64,000 nt of DNA from Heracleum sosnowskyi. Lineage: Eukaryota > Streptophyta > Magnoliopsida > Apiales > Apiaceae. The stretch is from positions 108,955,111-109,019,110 of the forward strand of contig CM061244.1 in the NCBI GenBank assembly GCA_030848705.1, written 5' to 3'. The notes beneath the pieces were generated by a model. It worked only from the letters and a program-made list of their open reading frames with translations. It did not search any database and was not told where the DNA came from. The position numbers were made by a program, and so were the translations under genes. Shown here piece after piece: positions 1 through 12,523 of this stretch; the stretch's first letter is position 1; each line of letters starts with the position of its first letter.

Positions 1-440
1 TACGACTTACTAGTTACTAGAGAAGTTTTACATAAAGTGATGACTTCTGTATTGAAGATCAAAGAAGTGGAAAAATATGCACTTCTCGCCAGTCTTTGTT
101 GCATACTTGCATGTAACATGAATCTGGAGACTTTGTAATTGTGTGCACAACTAATCAAATAATAATCCTTTAGTGGGAAGGGAGAAATCTATCTTTAATA
201 GGAGTGATGATATATAGTAGTTCTTAACTACGTAAATGTGCAGGTGTGTTTGTGAAAAGATATGGTAATTTTAGAATCTGCAAAAATTAGAATACATAGC
301 AACAAGGGTGGGATAACTAGTAGGGGAGAGGTAGACTATTATTTAAATAAATCCATAATCCAACCTTACAATCAGACATCTAAACAACTGTCACTCTATT
401 GTTAAATATGTGGAATTGTGCATCACGAATATGTCAGATA
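1..440. other. 3' flank of the FAR1-like gene
   Basis: No independent gene is visible here. The stretch lies downstream (minus-strand sense) of the last confident exon of the FAR1-like gene and probably holds its 3' UTR. A possible extra terminal exon at 277..224 begins after a TTTTTGCAG acceptor and encodes 17 residues before a stop. It does not resemble the usual C-terminus of the family, so it is not included in the CDS. Confidence 0.4.
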
Positions 441-3400
441 TCATACCAGCCCAAGCAATCTTTGCTGCGACAGTAAATGTGCATCATGGAGTGATGCTGT
501 TGAATTTAGTTGTCCCTGTAATACATGCACAGCCATATTCAGACACTTTAGTCCAATTCCAGTAAAAAAAAACTAAACAAATAAAACAATAATGATAAAA
601 ACAAAAATATTTTTTTTTTATTACCAGCCCCTGCATGCTCTGTTGATTGCCAAAATAATCATTGCGATTCAAAGATAAGGAACTTACTACATCCTAAATA
701 ATAAAAAGGGAAATAATTCTAGTTATTGCACATATATATGCATAATAAAGCTCTTAACGAAGGCATTGCTATAACTGGATATTTCAGCTTACCATTCCAT
801 GAACTTCTTGTTGAGTTCCAAAATAGGTATCAAGGATTGGAACTCTTGTGTTTAATTGCTCCTACATTAAGTATAAAAGTAAAGATCTAAGATATGGCAT
901 CCAAGTCCAAAATATATATGGTTGACACTATAATATTTTCCCCAGTACTTAGACCACAGTTAAAATGGTGCCCATACCGTCACTTGTACGCCCTCCTGTG
1001 ATTCATAAGAACAATCAAGAGTCGGTGCTCTACACTCGGTATGTGCCTACAACATGAAAGCACGACACATCAAATCCTCATTGATACCACCTGTTGCTCT
1101 ATTTCTTCCAATCTACAAGTAAAAAAGGATAATGTACAGTAGAAAGCAGGGTTGTCCTAGGTATTTCGAATTCGGGCCTTTTAAAAAGTGAAAACTAATT
1201 TTCAAAAATTATTTTATGCAAGAATGGATTTATTTTTCCAATTTAATTCGATGCAAAGTTTTAATTGAATTCCATGGTTTATTTCTTGTAGGTCTGTATT
1301 ATAATATAATATATCGAGGGATTTTACCCTGGTGCTTCACAACTTGATAACTTTAATTGTGAAAGACCAGATTCTGAACTGCCCGAGAAATAAAACAGAA
1401 TTACATAAGAGGATGAGTGATAAAGTATGGGTGGAGAAATGTGTATACAATTTGAGGAAATTAGATAATTAAAGAGGGGGGGAACGACATGTAAATAAAA
1501 GAGAGATAGACAGACATGCAGAGTATGAAAGTAAATATATGAGACAGAGGGGGGAGGGAAATTATGTTGTAAGAAGATAGAAAACGATAAAATTAACTTA
1601 AAAGAAATTTACGAAACTTTTTTAGGAGAATATAAGCGTCCTGGGAAGCATAAAATTGGCACTTAGCAGATGTGTTCTTAAAAAAGTTAAATCATGATTA
1701 AGATAATGCACGACATTTTTGAGCGAAAACAGTAAATACTTTTTTAAGTCCCTCAAAACTTGGAGGTCTAAAGCAATTGCTTCATTAGCCTAGAGGGAGG
1801 CCACCCCCCTGGTAATATGTTTTTTTCCTAACCAACCCCTGTTAGAATGTAAACTAGAAATAAACACAAACCAGCCATTGCCATCCCGCGTGCATTCCTA
1901 TTGCCTCTGACTCTAGCGATACCTGAATCGAAGACCAAAAAGTCTACTCAGCTCTGTCAGTAAGAAGAAAATTTTGAGACTTCTCGGGCATAATAAACAC
2001 AAACACACGTACAGAATGATCACAATCGAAAGTTCAAATTAAGACATACACACACAAGAATCAAGATTATCAACATACCTTACCCTTTCTGGACCCGCAA
2101 CTTTCTTTGGGTTTTTTTCTTGTACAGTTGTCTTGGCTTACTTCTTCTAGATCACGAAGACCGTGAAGTGATGGAGAACAAGGCTCCGGCATACTTTGAA
2201 TAGAAAAATTTATTCTCTCACATTTTCTCAAAGCTTCTTCCAGAGCTTTAAATGCTATATTGTAGCTCTCTTCAGATAAAGATCCTTCGTCCCCCAGCTT
2301 AAGGGCTCGTCGGCAAAGATTGTTGTATCGTTGATTCCTCGATTCAGCCACTACCAGATGCCCCGTATTTTGCCTACTCTTTGCATCCGTTGTCCAGCGT
2401 TTTAGAATATATTGAGATGGAATATTATGGATACCACACATTTGCAGAACAATCATCACATGTCTACACAGGAAACCATTGTACTCAAACAAGTGACACG
2501 AGCAACAAATACTAGATGTCCTTTCATTCCAAATCATCACAAAATCTTGGTTCTCCTCAAAATCTTGAACTTTAAATATTTTAGTTGAACCATCATCACT
2601 TTCTTTCTTTGGATGACAAGCAACCACACCCAAAACCTCAATTTGAAACTTTTTAAAAATTGCATGTGTGTACATAAGTGCCATTTGTTTTCCAAATGGC
2701 GAGGGTGATCTTAAGCCAGGTTGTTTATGCCACGTCTCAAAATCTTCTTTTGCTTCCTCCTCAAACTTCTCATGTAGACATGCTTTGTACTGGTCTAAGA
2801 ACTCTGTCAATGTAGTTTTTCGCTGGATTATTTTATCAAAAAAAGTATTAATCCTTTCTGAACGTTGTGGTGTAGAAATCCCAGCCAAGAAAATGTCTGT
2901 CATATATGCCGGAACCCACTGTTTGCAATCCTCATACACTGACTGGATCCACGTGTCATTTCTTAAGCCGAATCTATCTACCATTTTCCACCATCTCTTT
3001 TCAAATTGTTCTTCCTTCCATGATTTTAAGACACATTTGTTAAATTTAGCAATAAAATTTTCATTTCGCCTCGTGACATTACCAAGCTTCTCCTGAACCT
3101 TACTTAGAATATGCCATAAACAAAAACAATGGCGAGAATCTGGAAAGACTTCAGTTACTGCTTCTTTCAATGCTTTGTCTTGATCGGTTAAAATTACTTT
3201 TGGAGCCCGTCCACCCATTGCTCTTAGCCATGCCTGCATTCCCCAAACAAAATTGGATTTACTCTGCTCTGCAATTAATACACATCCAAGCAGCATGAAC
3301 TGTGCATGATGGTTCACCCCAATAAAGGGAGCAAATGGCAACTTATACTCATTCTTGATATAAGTAGTGTCAAAGAATACTACATCAGAAAAGTGTTCAT

Positions 3401-4355
3401 AGTCAAACCTTCCTTTGGCATCTACCCAGAAGACATTTCTCAATTGCTGTCCTGGATTCAAATCTATTGCAAAGAAAAAATTAGGATTTTCAACTTGCAT
3501 GTTTAGAAAATGTTCAAGCATTATCTGAGCATCTCCCTCCTCTAAAGCCAAATTCTGTCTACTAGCATTTTCAGTTTCAGTCTTCTTGTTCTCGACTTTC
3601 TTAATTGTACCCGATTTTCTAGACATCGAAACATACATCTTTTTTGTCCTTTCCCGGATATCATGCAAAGAAGTAACACGATTGCTACCTAACTCTTTGT
3701 TCCCATGACCACGAAGATAGTAGGCTTCATCTGGAAAAATTTCATGGTTATGCTCCTTAATGAAATCATTAATGAACCATCTTCCATCTTGTCTTCTCTT
3801 AATATGCATGCAAGCTTGGCAATCCGTTTTTGACAAAGATTCATTAATCCGCCCTCGTTTGCGCTTGACAGGAACGTTTTCCGCGTCATTTGCATCTAAA
3901 ACAGACTCTGGATTTTCAATTGTCACTGACTCTCGCTTTTTGCCATATCTGTTACAAACAAATTTTGCATCAATGAACTTTCCAGATATTCTTGATCGCC
4001 GACTTGCCTTAGTTATGGTGGCAAATCCAACAGACTTCCCATATTCTTTATAAAATGTGAAGGCATCCTCTTTAGAATCAAACTCCATGCCGTCATGGGG
4101 CTCCAAGTCTTTATTAGAGTTCACATCTACTACGTCTCCGGCATGCACTCTGTGTCTACTGTTTGATGTGCATCCACCTGAAGTTTGTCCGCAGTACTCT
4201 TCGTCATATTCAGCAGGATGCAGAGAACTAGTAGTAAGTCCATCTCCATTATGCTTTTTACATCCACGATCCCTTTCAATTATGCTTAAATGTGATCGAT
4301 TATCTTCCACATCTTTCTGATGATCTTCTGACGGCAGTTCAAGATCTAATACCAT
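441..4355 (-). CDS. FRS: FAR1/FHY3-family (FAR1-related sequence) transcription factor, spliced
   Basis: A nuclear DNA-binding regulator derived from a MULE transposase; family members act in phytochrome A light signalling and development. Exons in minus order: 4355..2079, 1922..1872, 1046..978, 861..793, 693..625 and 515..441; all junctions are phase 0 with GT-AG introns. Residues 1-759 come from the large exon. The FAR1 DNA-binding region spans about 85-210, with Cys134, Cys179, Cys182, His203 and His205. The MULE transposase-like domain spans about 308-510 and keeps acidic residues at Asp329 (FFDTTY), Asp391 (TDQD) and Glu500. A SWIM zinc finger sits at Cys618, Cys620, Cys630 and His632. 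The small exons encode tandem 23-residue units ending QQxxxG[ML]. Main-exon translation would stop two codons past residue 759, but AAG/GTATGT there is a strong donor. The last exon reads into GTATGA and stops, so the usual C-terminal tail may be missing or encoded further down. Confidence 0.88.
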
Positions 4356-5832
4356 TGAAATTGTTTTCTGTCTTGAAAATGCATTACGAAGTACCTAAAG
4401 GAAGGATAAAAGTACAGATAAATAGTACCGACTATTAATTTGTAACTACATATAGAGCTTGCAAGTCATATAAACATCATTTGTTGAGACACACACTAAT
4501 AACAATGTGCATGTACAATTGCACGCTCGGCCATTCTCTAACTCCCTTTTCTCTCGAAAAGGAAAATGAGGAATAAGCTACTCACACATACGAAGATCGC
4601 TGATACATAATTCTAATACACTAGTTTTTTGACCTACAAAGCTGATGGATGAAAATGACATATGAACACATGCATGAAAGGAGATCAACAAGTGTGAACT
4701 TTAGCCAACTTTTATATGCTTAGATGTTGTAAATTTTGAAGATCAACTTAATTTACATTAAGAAAGTCGACCGCAGAGTCCTATCAGATCACCTCTTCAG
4801 CGGTATAGACTCCCTTCGCATACCCAAGCTTTTTTTCTGCATCTCATCTCATTTTACGACGTTAGTTCAGTCCTTTTTCTTCCAATTGCTATTGTTTTTC
4901 TTTTAATATTTTATAGTTAAATTGTGCAACAGTGTAATAAGTATTCGTATTGTTTTCCAAATGTGATGTAACATTTCAATCTATTTAATCATAACAGGAG
5001 TTGACATGTCCTGCAGCGTTAAGGAAGTTTAATCTTTTCAGAGGAGAAGACATAGAGGACAGAGAGAAAGAAGTGATGTGTTTTAAGGTAAATTTAGATG
5101 AAAGCAGCAGAGGTAACTCAGGTAAGACATTAGCTACAAGAAATGACAAGTAAAAAAAATTGGCATTTCTTAAACACTTAAACAACACACATGTGAGCTA
5201 AAATTAATTTTGCACTTTGTAATTAGAAATATAAGACAGTCTTAATGCTGATATTATATCATAATTTTCAAAATATATAAAAATCGCATTTGAACCGCTC
5301 ACTCCGTAGGAAGCACAATTACTATTGCCTTAAACCTATTATCCACACTCATTACATACAAAAATTATCAAGGCATATTGTTTCCCTTAACTCGCTTATT
5401 AGGAACCGAAAGAGTATAAAAATGTAAACGGCCCTAAAATGCATATAGGTATAATAAAGCTTCCCGCACACAATTAGCGCGAATAGTATGCCACAATCAA
5501 CGTCACCTGTGGACCAATTTATATAACCTCCAAGTTCTACAAACCAGTGACTAGTTTGCATCAACATTAGTACAAAACTACAATTAAGTGAACAAGTAGT
5601 TTGCAGGCTAAATTAATATGTAGTTAAACAAATACCTAGAAAGTAAATAAAAATTCCATACAATATTGAAAAATTAACAGAAACAAATGAAATATTTCTA
5701 GTGTAGTGCTTGTAACTAACTAAACTAACACGCACTATTGTGTGTTCAAACAACATGAAATGAAGTAGAAAATTAAAAAAAAAAAACATTAATAAATTAA
5801 ATATAAGAGTTAGAGAAAATGTATAATTACAT
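4346..5832 (-). promoter_or_regulatory. Splice-created upstream ORF overlapping the FAR1-like start codon
   Basis: Joining the leader exon (ends ..TTCAT at 5831) to the exon starting GTACTTCG at 4394 creates an ATG across the junction. It opens a 16-codon uORF with a second in-frame ATG at codon 5. The uORF ends at TAG 4348..4346, seven bases beyond the main ATG (4355..4353) and in a different frame. Such overlapping uORFs usually lower main-ORF translation. The junction is inferred from splice consensus, not from RNA. Confidence 0.45.
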
Positions 5833-5940
5833 GAAGCAGTTGATGAATTGAAGATCCAAGGATGGAACGGGCGAGTAGCAACTACGCTTTCCCCCAAATT
5901 GCAGTTAGGGTTTCAAATTGGCAATCTGTACTCGCAAGCT
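4395..5940 (-). other. 5' leader exon and leader intron of the FAR1-like gene
   Basis: On the minus strand, about 5940..5831 has the look of a plant leader, including an AAACCCTAA telo-box-like motif, and ends at the donor CAT/GTAATT. The intron runs 5830..4395 and ends in CTTTAG before the 39-nt leader part of the main exon. A leader intron of about 1.4 kb is common in plant regulatory genes. The transcription start was not determined. Confidence 0.55.
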
Positions 5941-6280
5941 AACCAATGGGCCTTTTCTGTTATTGATCGCATTGTTGATCCGCTAAAGTTAGCCCATTTG
6001 CTTTTTTAAGTTTTTTTGACAAAGCCCGAGTGTGTTTATGTTTTGTTTGTATATTTCCGGCGATAAATTTTTGGAAAGGGCTCTTATTGTTTGGATTCAG
6101 CTCGTTGTGAAATCAAAATGGGCCAGATCGCACATTTGGTGTGTCGATATGAGTGTATTGGGCTAATAAAACTTGCTACAAAAAGGTTTTGGTGTCAAAT
6201 ATTATTCTACAACTGTGGAAAATATAATTTTTGCTGCAAACTAGTCACTGGGTTTGTAGAACTTGGAGGTTATATAAATT
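5517..6280. repeat. Inverted repeat flanking the FAR1-like promoter and leader exon
   Basis: A ~48-bp block at 5517..5564 reappears inverted at 6231..6280 with few differences. The core reads TATATAACCTCCAAGTTC on the plus strand of the left arm. The arms enclose about 670 bp containing the leader exon and proximal promoter. They may be remnants of a transposon, a local inverted duplication, or a hairpin-forming element. Confidence 0.6.
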
Positions 6281-6400
6281 TTGATCGTATTTATCAAGCA
6301 GGGTGGAATTAAACTGTAGGTTCTGGATGAATAGTAGAGAATTTTATGTTTTCAAATTCCAACTTATAGTTAACAACATTTAAGTTTATCAAATTATTTA

Positions 6401-7067
6401 GACTAATTTGCACTTCGCATCCTCTTGGTTTTGACTTATTGCACTTCGCACCGAGTAGTATAATTATATGCATTTTGCATCCCCTAACTTTCAAGTCCAC
6501 TGCAGTTTGCACTTTTTTTAATTAACATCATTAAGTTTGATTGTTACATGAGGGTATTTTGGTCATTTACCATTATATTTAACATAATTTATATTTAATA
6601 AAATAAAGAAATACAATTTAAAACTTGATTTTTTTATAAAAAAAAACGAAAAAAGATGAAATTTTAAAGTTTTGATATTTTTTTATAAAGAATACTTTGA
6701 AAATTATAACAATTATATTTTAAATAATATTTTACGAGAATTTAGTAATGTATTTTTTATAAAAAATCTGAATTATAAATAATATTTTGAAAAATCTGTA
6801 TATTATAAATTAGAATTTGATAAATCTAACAATCTAAAAATCATAATAATAATTAAGATAATTTAATTTTAAAAATTATTAATGATTATAATGACCGAAA
6901 TATCCTTATTTTGACTAACGATAACAGTCAAATTTAACGTAAAATCCTTAAAGGGGTACAAACTGCAGGGGCCTTGAAAGTTAAGGCATACAAAATGCAT
7001 ATAATTATACTACTGAGTATGAAATGCAATAATCCAAAACCAAAAGGATGCGAAATGCAAATTAGTC
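6401..7067. mobile_element. Long-TIR MITE (Mutator-like, non-autonomous)
   Basis: The ends are inverted repeats of about 130 bp: GACTAATTTGCACTTCGCAT at the left and its near-complement at the right, continuing through CTTTCAAG and CTGCAG motifs. The AT-rich core of about 400 bp has no coding capacity. Flanking bases 6392..6400 (AATTATTTA) and 7068..7076 (AAATATTTA) resemble a 9-bp target duplication with one mismatch. Long TIRs with a 9-bp duplication point to a Mutator-like MITE. Confidence 0.7.
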
Positions 7068-7076
7068 AAATATTTA

Positions 7077-8360
7077 TGATAACTTTTTAAAATTTTGAAA
7101 AAATACTAGTTCCGCCACTACCATCGGCCTCTATGAAAAAATACCGATTTTATGTATGTAGAATAAATAATATTAAGTTTCCCTTTAATTTTGTCCAAGA
7201 AAGAAGAAGACGAGCGGTGCATGTTCAAAAAAAATTCCAATACTTTCTACAGGTGGGCTGATAAGCTAAATTAAAAAAGAAAAAAGAAATAGAGTTATCA
7301 TCAGATAATGGAAGGTCATCAATCCACATTGACAAGGCAGCCAAAATTATAATGGGAAGGTTTTTGTAAAGCCACATAATAATAATTAAAAAATTGTAAC
7401 CACAACAAATTGGAAACCGAAAATGGCCGGCCATAAGGGACAACAATGGATGCCTTTGAGAACATGGGTTGATCACAACTTTTTACAACGATATTCGGTG
7501 GGGGATCATTTTTCTAATATTCAGACAATTCGTGCTGTCTCATAAACTCATAATCATTCATCATTTCAATCTTTACCCTGAAAATGATACTCCTAGACAG
7601 CAACAACATGAATATGTAAACAGATCATTTTGTATTTTTATCTTTAAAATAAAATAAAGATATATTGTAAAACAAATCTACATATATCTTAATATATATT
7701 TTTTTCATTTTAATATAATAACGATAATGTATATTTCATACTGATTAATTTATAATCTCATAAATTAGAATGGTTGAGAATGCAAATAATATTGATTTAT
7801 AAAGCTTGAACCGTCTACAAAGGCAGGCCGCAGGCTCACTAGTGTGCTTTGGGCCCGATATAAGACGGATGGGCCTTTGAAATGTAATCTCCAAGTAAGA
7901 GCAACACTTTACATACACAAATAATATATCTATCTACTCTTCAACAATAGATGATCTTGTTCTCCTGCCTCCAAGGGATATTGTTTTTATATTGTTTTGG
8001 GTGGAAGGAAGCTTAAGGAGTGAATTGAATTGAGGGGGGCAATCAAGATGACAAGGTGCCAACTCCACTCTCTTAAGTTGTCAAATTGGAAGAAATGTTC
8101 CTATTAAACTTATTCCGATTGCCAAATATTCCCAAGATCGACTTTGGCAATTTCCACTCTCTTGTGTTTGTTGCACCATTATCAAAACTTAAGGTGGTCA
8201 CCGAATATAAGTCAATTCAATTCTTCTCATCATCAAGATATTGCCACTTAATTTGTGCTCCCACAAAACTTAAGATGATCTTTTTAGCATAGAATTTTAG
8301 AATATTATTCCGGTTACTTTTACTATTTCGAATCCATCTTATCATTTTGGGGGAAGAGAA
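7077..8360. other. Intergenic DNA
   Basis: AT-rich sequence with only short, unsupported ORFs. No promoter, RNA gene or repeat boundary could be recognised. Confidence 0.6.
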
Positions 8361-8834
8361 TATATAAGCTTATAGCTTATAAACCCATTTCAGTTTATGA
8401 GGGGTGTTTGCCAAAATAAGTGAAACCAACTTATGGCTACTTAAAATGGATAAGTTGAATGTTAAGAATCCTTAACATTCAACTTATAACTTATAACTTA
8501 TTCTCGATACACGCAATATATAATATCCTTCGAATCTTCAAAACCATATATCTTTTGATCCGTTCATTAAAAAATTGATATGTATATATCAAATTTCTCT
8601 ACTCATCGAGATCTATCCATTGATATCCATTTATATATATTAAAAAATAAATATTTTAAAAATAATAAAAAAAGTTAACTTATAAGTTCTGATTTACCCA
8701 AACACTCTACTGCTTATAAGTTCTGATTTACCAAACACTCTAGGGATTTATAAGCTCAGCTCTACTTATCACTTATAAAGCATTTACTCATTTTAAGCTA
8801 TAAGTCAACTTATTCTTGATACCCCAAACGCCCG
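8361..8834 (-). mobile_element. MITE family copy 1 (5'-truncated, inverted)
   Basis: A reverse-complement copy of the element at 15961..16457. It is rich in AACTTATAA and CTTATAAG motifs and ends CCAAACGCCC at 8834. The end at 8361 lacks the terminal GGGCCTGTTTGG present in copy 2. The two copies are nearly identical over most of their length. No coding capacity. Confidence 0.75.
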
Positions 8835-9058
8835 CATAATTGCTACGTCCAGTTTGATTCATCTTATTATTCATAAAAAATTATTCTATGGATTATTCTT
8901 CTATTTTGATTTTACTCAATAAATTTACCTACAATTTGAGATAATGTCAATTCTTAAAAGGGATTTAAATATAAACTCAACTTACTACCCCCTTCAATAA
9001 ATTAATAATATTGGGACCAACAAAATTTATTAATATAACAAAATTATTAATTAATCAA

Positions 9059-9059
<1 letters not shown>

Positions 9060-9089
<30 letters not shown>
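9060..9089. repeat. (TA)n microsatellite
   Basis: About 15 uninterrupted AT/TA dinucleotides in intergenic DNA. Confidence 0.95.
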
Positions 9090-9093
<4 letters not shown>

Positions 9094-10923
9094 TTGTTAT
9101 ATGGAAATCAAAATTTTGTATTTAAAATATTAATTTATCATAATTGTTGTAAAAAAAATTAAATGAATAACTTCAGATGCAGTGTAATATTTTAGCAATT
9201 ACCTCAAGTTTAATTTGACCGACTAAAATAAGATCGTGAAAAAGTAGTCCAACAAAATTTAGAAGAAACGCCAACAATATCCTATAAAGTATAGTTTGGT
9301 AATCACCATAATTATTAGAGACACCATAATTATCTTTTTCAATTACTTTTCAATTGGAATCGGATCTTTCAGCTGGTAAATCATCACTCCGTCCGTGGAT
9401 TACCACGTGAATTATGCTACAATTATAATAACCTCCATCAAGAAAACATTTAACAGACATAATTATTATTAGTATTAGTATTAGTATTTTCCCACTAATT
9501 ACTTTCCTTTGGAAATAAGCTAGTGTGTCTAACAAATGCAAGTGCATAGTAAGGGCTTGTCTCCTCTTAGGCAAACCTATCTAGTATATTAGGTGGGACT
9601 TTTGGTAAAATAGGGCCGCAACTAAGTATTTAATTGTTCATAAAAAAACCCTTCATGGAGGAAATATGTAATTATGATACATCATTAAATATACAAAACA
9701 CATCCAACTATTGCAATGGGCCGTTGTTAATTAGTTATTGGAAGACTGGGATTATGAAAATAGACCACCTTTTTATATCCAATATCCACAAGAAAATTAA
9801 GTGCGTATATACTGCTAATGGATAGTACTGGACCTGCGTTTTTGGAAAAATTACTCTTATATATCTTTCAAATGAAAATATACAAAAAGATTGAACCCGA
9901 AATTTATAATGCAGAAACATAAATCTTTATCGAGCTATCTCATCGAGCTCGATCTACCATCGATCCCTACGGTCATTCACAATGCTGTCCATCATCAATA
10001 TTCTTAAATTTAGGTTGCAAGTTAATCAAAATGGCATATGTAAATAATGGATGCAAACACATCATGCATGTGTCCATCTTAAAACCCTTTCCTTGTTTGT
10101 GGAATCAAAGAGCTCCAGCAGTACATACCTGCCCATGCAATCTCTTTCACTGAAATGTGGGTGCATATATATATATATATGGAGTATCGTAATTTCTTTA
10201 TTACAAAAATGAATGTTGGCATTGATTTATTTTGCAATGTCTTTCTCATATTCAATACCCGGGGTTCGATTTCAATACATGATGGCTTTCTTTTTAATCT
10301 AAAGTTGTTATTTGGTAGTAGCAATATTTTTTTTATTAACAAATATCTTTCGTAAACTGCTAATTGCATGAATAGAGTGGAAATGCGTGGAAATATTGGA
10401 AATCAAGATATGGGTTAAATGTGTGGAAAAAAGAAGATATAGTACTGAATTTGTCCCCTGAATTGGATACCTAATGTTGTAACTTGACATTGACGTACTC
10501 GTACAAAATTTACCGTCATTTCAAAAGAATTAGGCTCAGCACTTTGCTTACTTCAACTTTTCTAGGGTTGAATTTTGTTCATTCCCATTTATTTTAGTGT
10601 TAGGGCCAAACTTTCCTGCAAATCACGTAGTACGAAATCGGCTGATTGTACCATGCACAAATATCAGGTAATCATCCGACAAGTGATTACGAGACGGCCT
10701 GAATTTATTCAAGCTTTTGCCGAATTTCAAAGATCAGATAGGACTAAACATTCCTTTTAACATTTGTAAATATTTAATAGATGTTCTTTATTAAATTCAT
10801 CTTATTTTTGAAGCCTGCTATTAACTTTGACCTAGGTATAAAATCACAATGATCAATTTGATCACAAAAAAGTAGACAAAATATCACGGAATTATATAAC
10901 CTTATATTAATATAGTATGTTTT

Positions 10924-11152
10924 ACTCCATCAATCCCCTCTCAATTTTTTACATTGAGGGGACGTAACGGAGGTTAAGAAAAAATAACTATCAATATTTA
11001 ATGTATAAAGTGGATAAAAAGTAGGTATAGTGGAGGAAAAAATAGTGAATGTGATTGGATTTTATATTATAAAATATTACTATTTTTTGATATGTAAAAA
11101 AATGAGAGTGACGTAACAAAAAGAAAAAATGTAAAAAAATGGGAGGGACAGA
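10924..11152. mobile_element. Stowaway/Mariner-like MITE
   Basis: The left end reads CTCCATCAATCCCCTCTCAA followed by TTTTTTACATT. The right end is an imperfect complement, with ATGTAAAAAAATGGGAGGGA then CAGAA. This CTCCCTCxxTCCC-type terminus is typical of Stowaway-like plant MITEs. The exact ends and TA duplication were not fixed. A related half-copy lies near 43440..43530. Confidence 0.5.
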
Positions 11153-11897
11153 AATTATTTTTTGTTAGAAAAGACAAAAAAAAAACATAGTAGTGGAGGA
11201 CTTGTTTGACAACATGATTATACAATAGTAGCACATATAGTTTGAAATCTCGAACAACATAAATAAAAGTATTTATTTGCACGTTTAACCTGTATTTATG
11301 CAATATTTATACACACATACTGACAAACTTGCAACACATGATCGGAAGTTTCAATATGTAGAGTTGTAAAAAGCATAATATCTTAATTAAGCATGGATAA
11401 TTGAATACTTTTATTGATTCTAAGCTGATATCTGGGGATTTTGTTACCAGTACTTTAATTCAGTTGGACATGAATATGATCCTAAGTGCGTATCCCGTCT
11501 TGTTAACTGTGATGATTAATTAGTAAACTAACTAATTATTTGCCACTTGTTTGATTAGTAGTCTATATACGCGTTTAGACATCGGCCTTCAGCCATTTCC
11601 TTGGTTAAATTAAATTATCGGATTACTTGTCTTTATTTTCGTTATCTGTCATTTGTTTCTAGGTGTCGCCTTGGTCTGTAAATCAAATGTATCGAAGCTA
11701 CTACTAATCCGACATGTTTCTTTTCATATCACTCAGATTAATTAGCATGTCGTAACCCGCCGGAAATCTAAAACACTACTCATTTCAATCTTAACTTGTT
11801 GTGTCCAAGTCGTTCCAAACTTTTCGAGATTGTCTTTTTTGAAAGTGGTGCAATTCTTTTTACTATGCATTCTTAAACCACTCCCGTTATTAAAACC

Positions 11898-12523
11898 TGT
11901 TATGCCATATTTTGGCATAGTCCAAATTTCTCCGTTTAATAGTTATTAATTCAGATTAATAATTAATTGCTTAACCAATAAGCAATATTCTCTCTCTGAA
12001 ACGAGGAAAGAATCAATCTCAATCGACGAATAACGGAAAATATCTCCAAACGATATTTTTCAAATCATGGAAAGAAATGCGGAGATGCCGCAAGATATTA
12101 GGAAAACGTGTGAAGATTGAACTATTTATGAGAACTTGAAGAGGATTGATAATCCTTGAACTATTTATGGGAACTTGAGGTGGATTGATAATCCTTGAGC
12201 TGTTTATGGGAAAATAAATCTTGACTATCTTATGGGATTGGACTGAATGAACTTATCCAATGACTTGTTTTCCAAGAACTACGTGAGGCTTGATCCCTAT
12301 ATAAGGGTATGTAGGCACCTTGTATGGTACAGTGGTACAGTGGTACACGACAATTGACACTCGGGAAAGAGGAAGAGAAAGAACACATTCTCTATTCAAT
12401 TTCTGAGAAGTCATCATACGAGCTCAGCCCCCAAACATCCAAAAATCTCAAATCCCCCTATTTTCATAATTCATTATTTCAGCAACCTCCGATTTGGGTT
12501 GTTACGAAATTCCTCCAACAACA
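11898..12523 (+). repeat. 5' LTR of element A
   Basis: 626 bp, TG...CA type. A TATA box (CTATATAAGG) lies near 12297 and probably serves as the element's promoter. A near-repeat of about 39 bp (GAACTATTTATGGGAACTTG) occurs twice plus a third degenerate copy around 12118..12210. Confidence 0.85.

Larger units (their letters stand above)
8835..11892. other. Intergenic DNA with simple repeats
   Basis: No gene is supported. It contains the TA tract at 9060..9089, a shorter TA tract near 10163, and a Stowaway-like inverted repeat near 10924..11152. The remaining ORFs are short, AT-biased and lack recognisable domains. Confidence 0.6.

Noticed and set aside
224..277. A terminal exon for the FAR1-like gene after TTTTTGCAG.
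   Set aside because: Splice signal is fair, but the 17 encoded residues do not match the usual family tail; kept only as a possibility.
1091..1112. A 22-nt exon candidate in the FAR1-like gene (acceptor CTTGTAG, donor CAG/GTGG).
   Set aside because: Its length breaks the reading frame between neighbours, while skipping it joins 1872 to 1046 in phase 0 with good repeat alignment.
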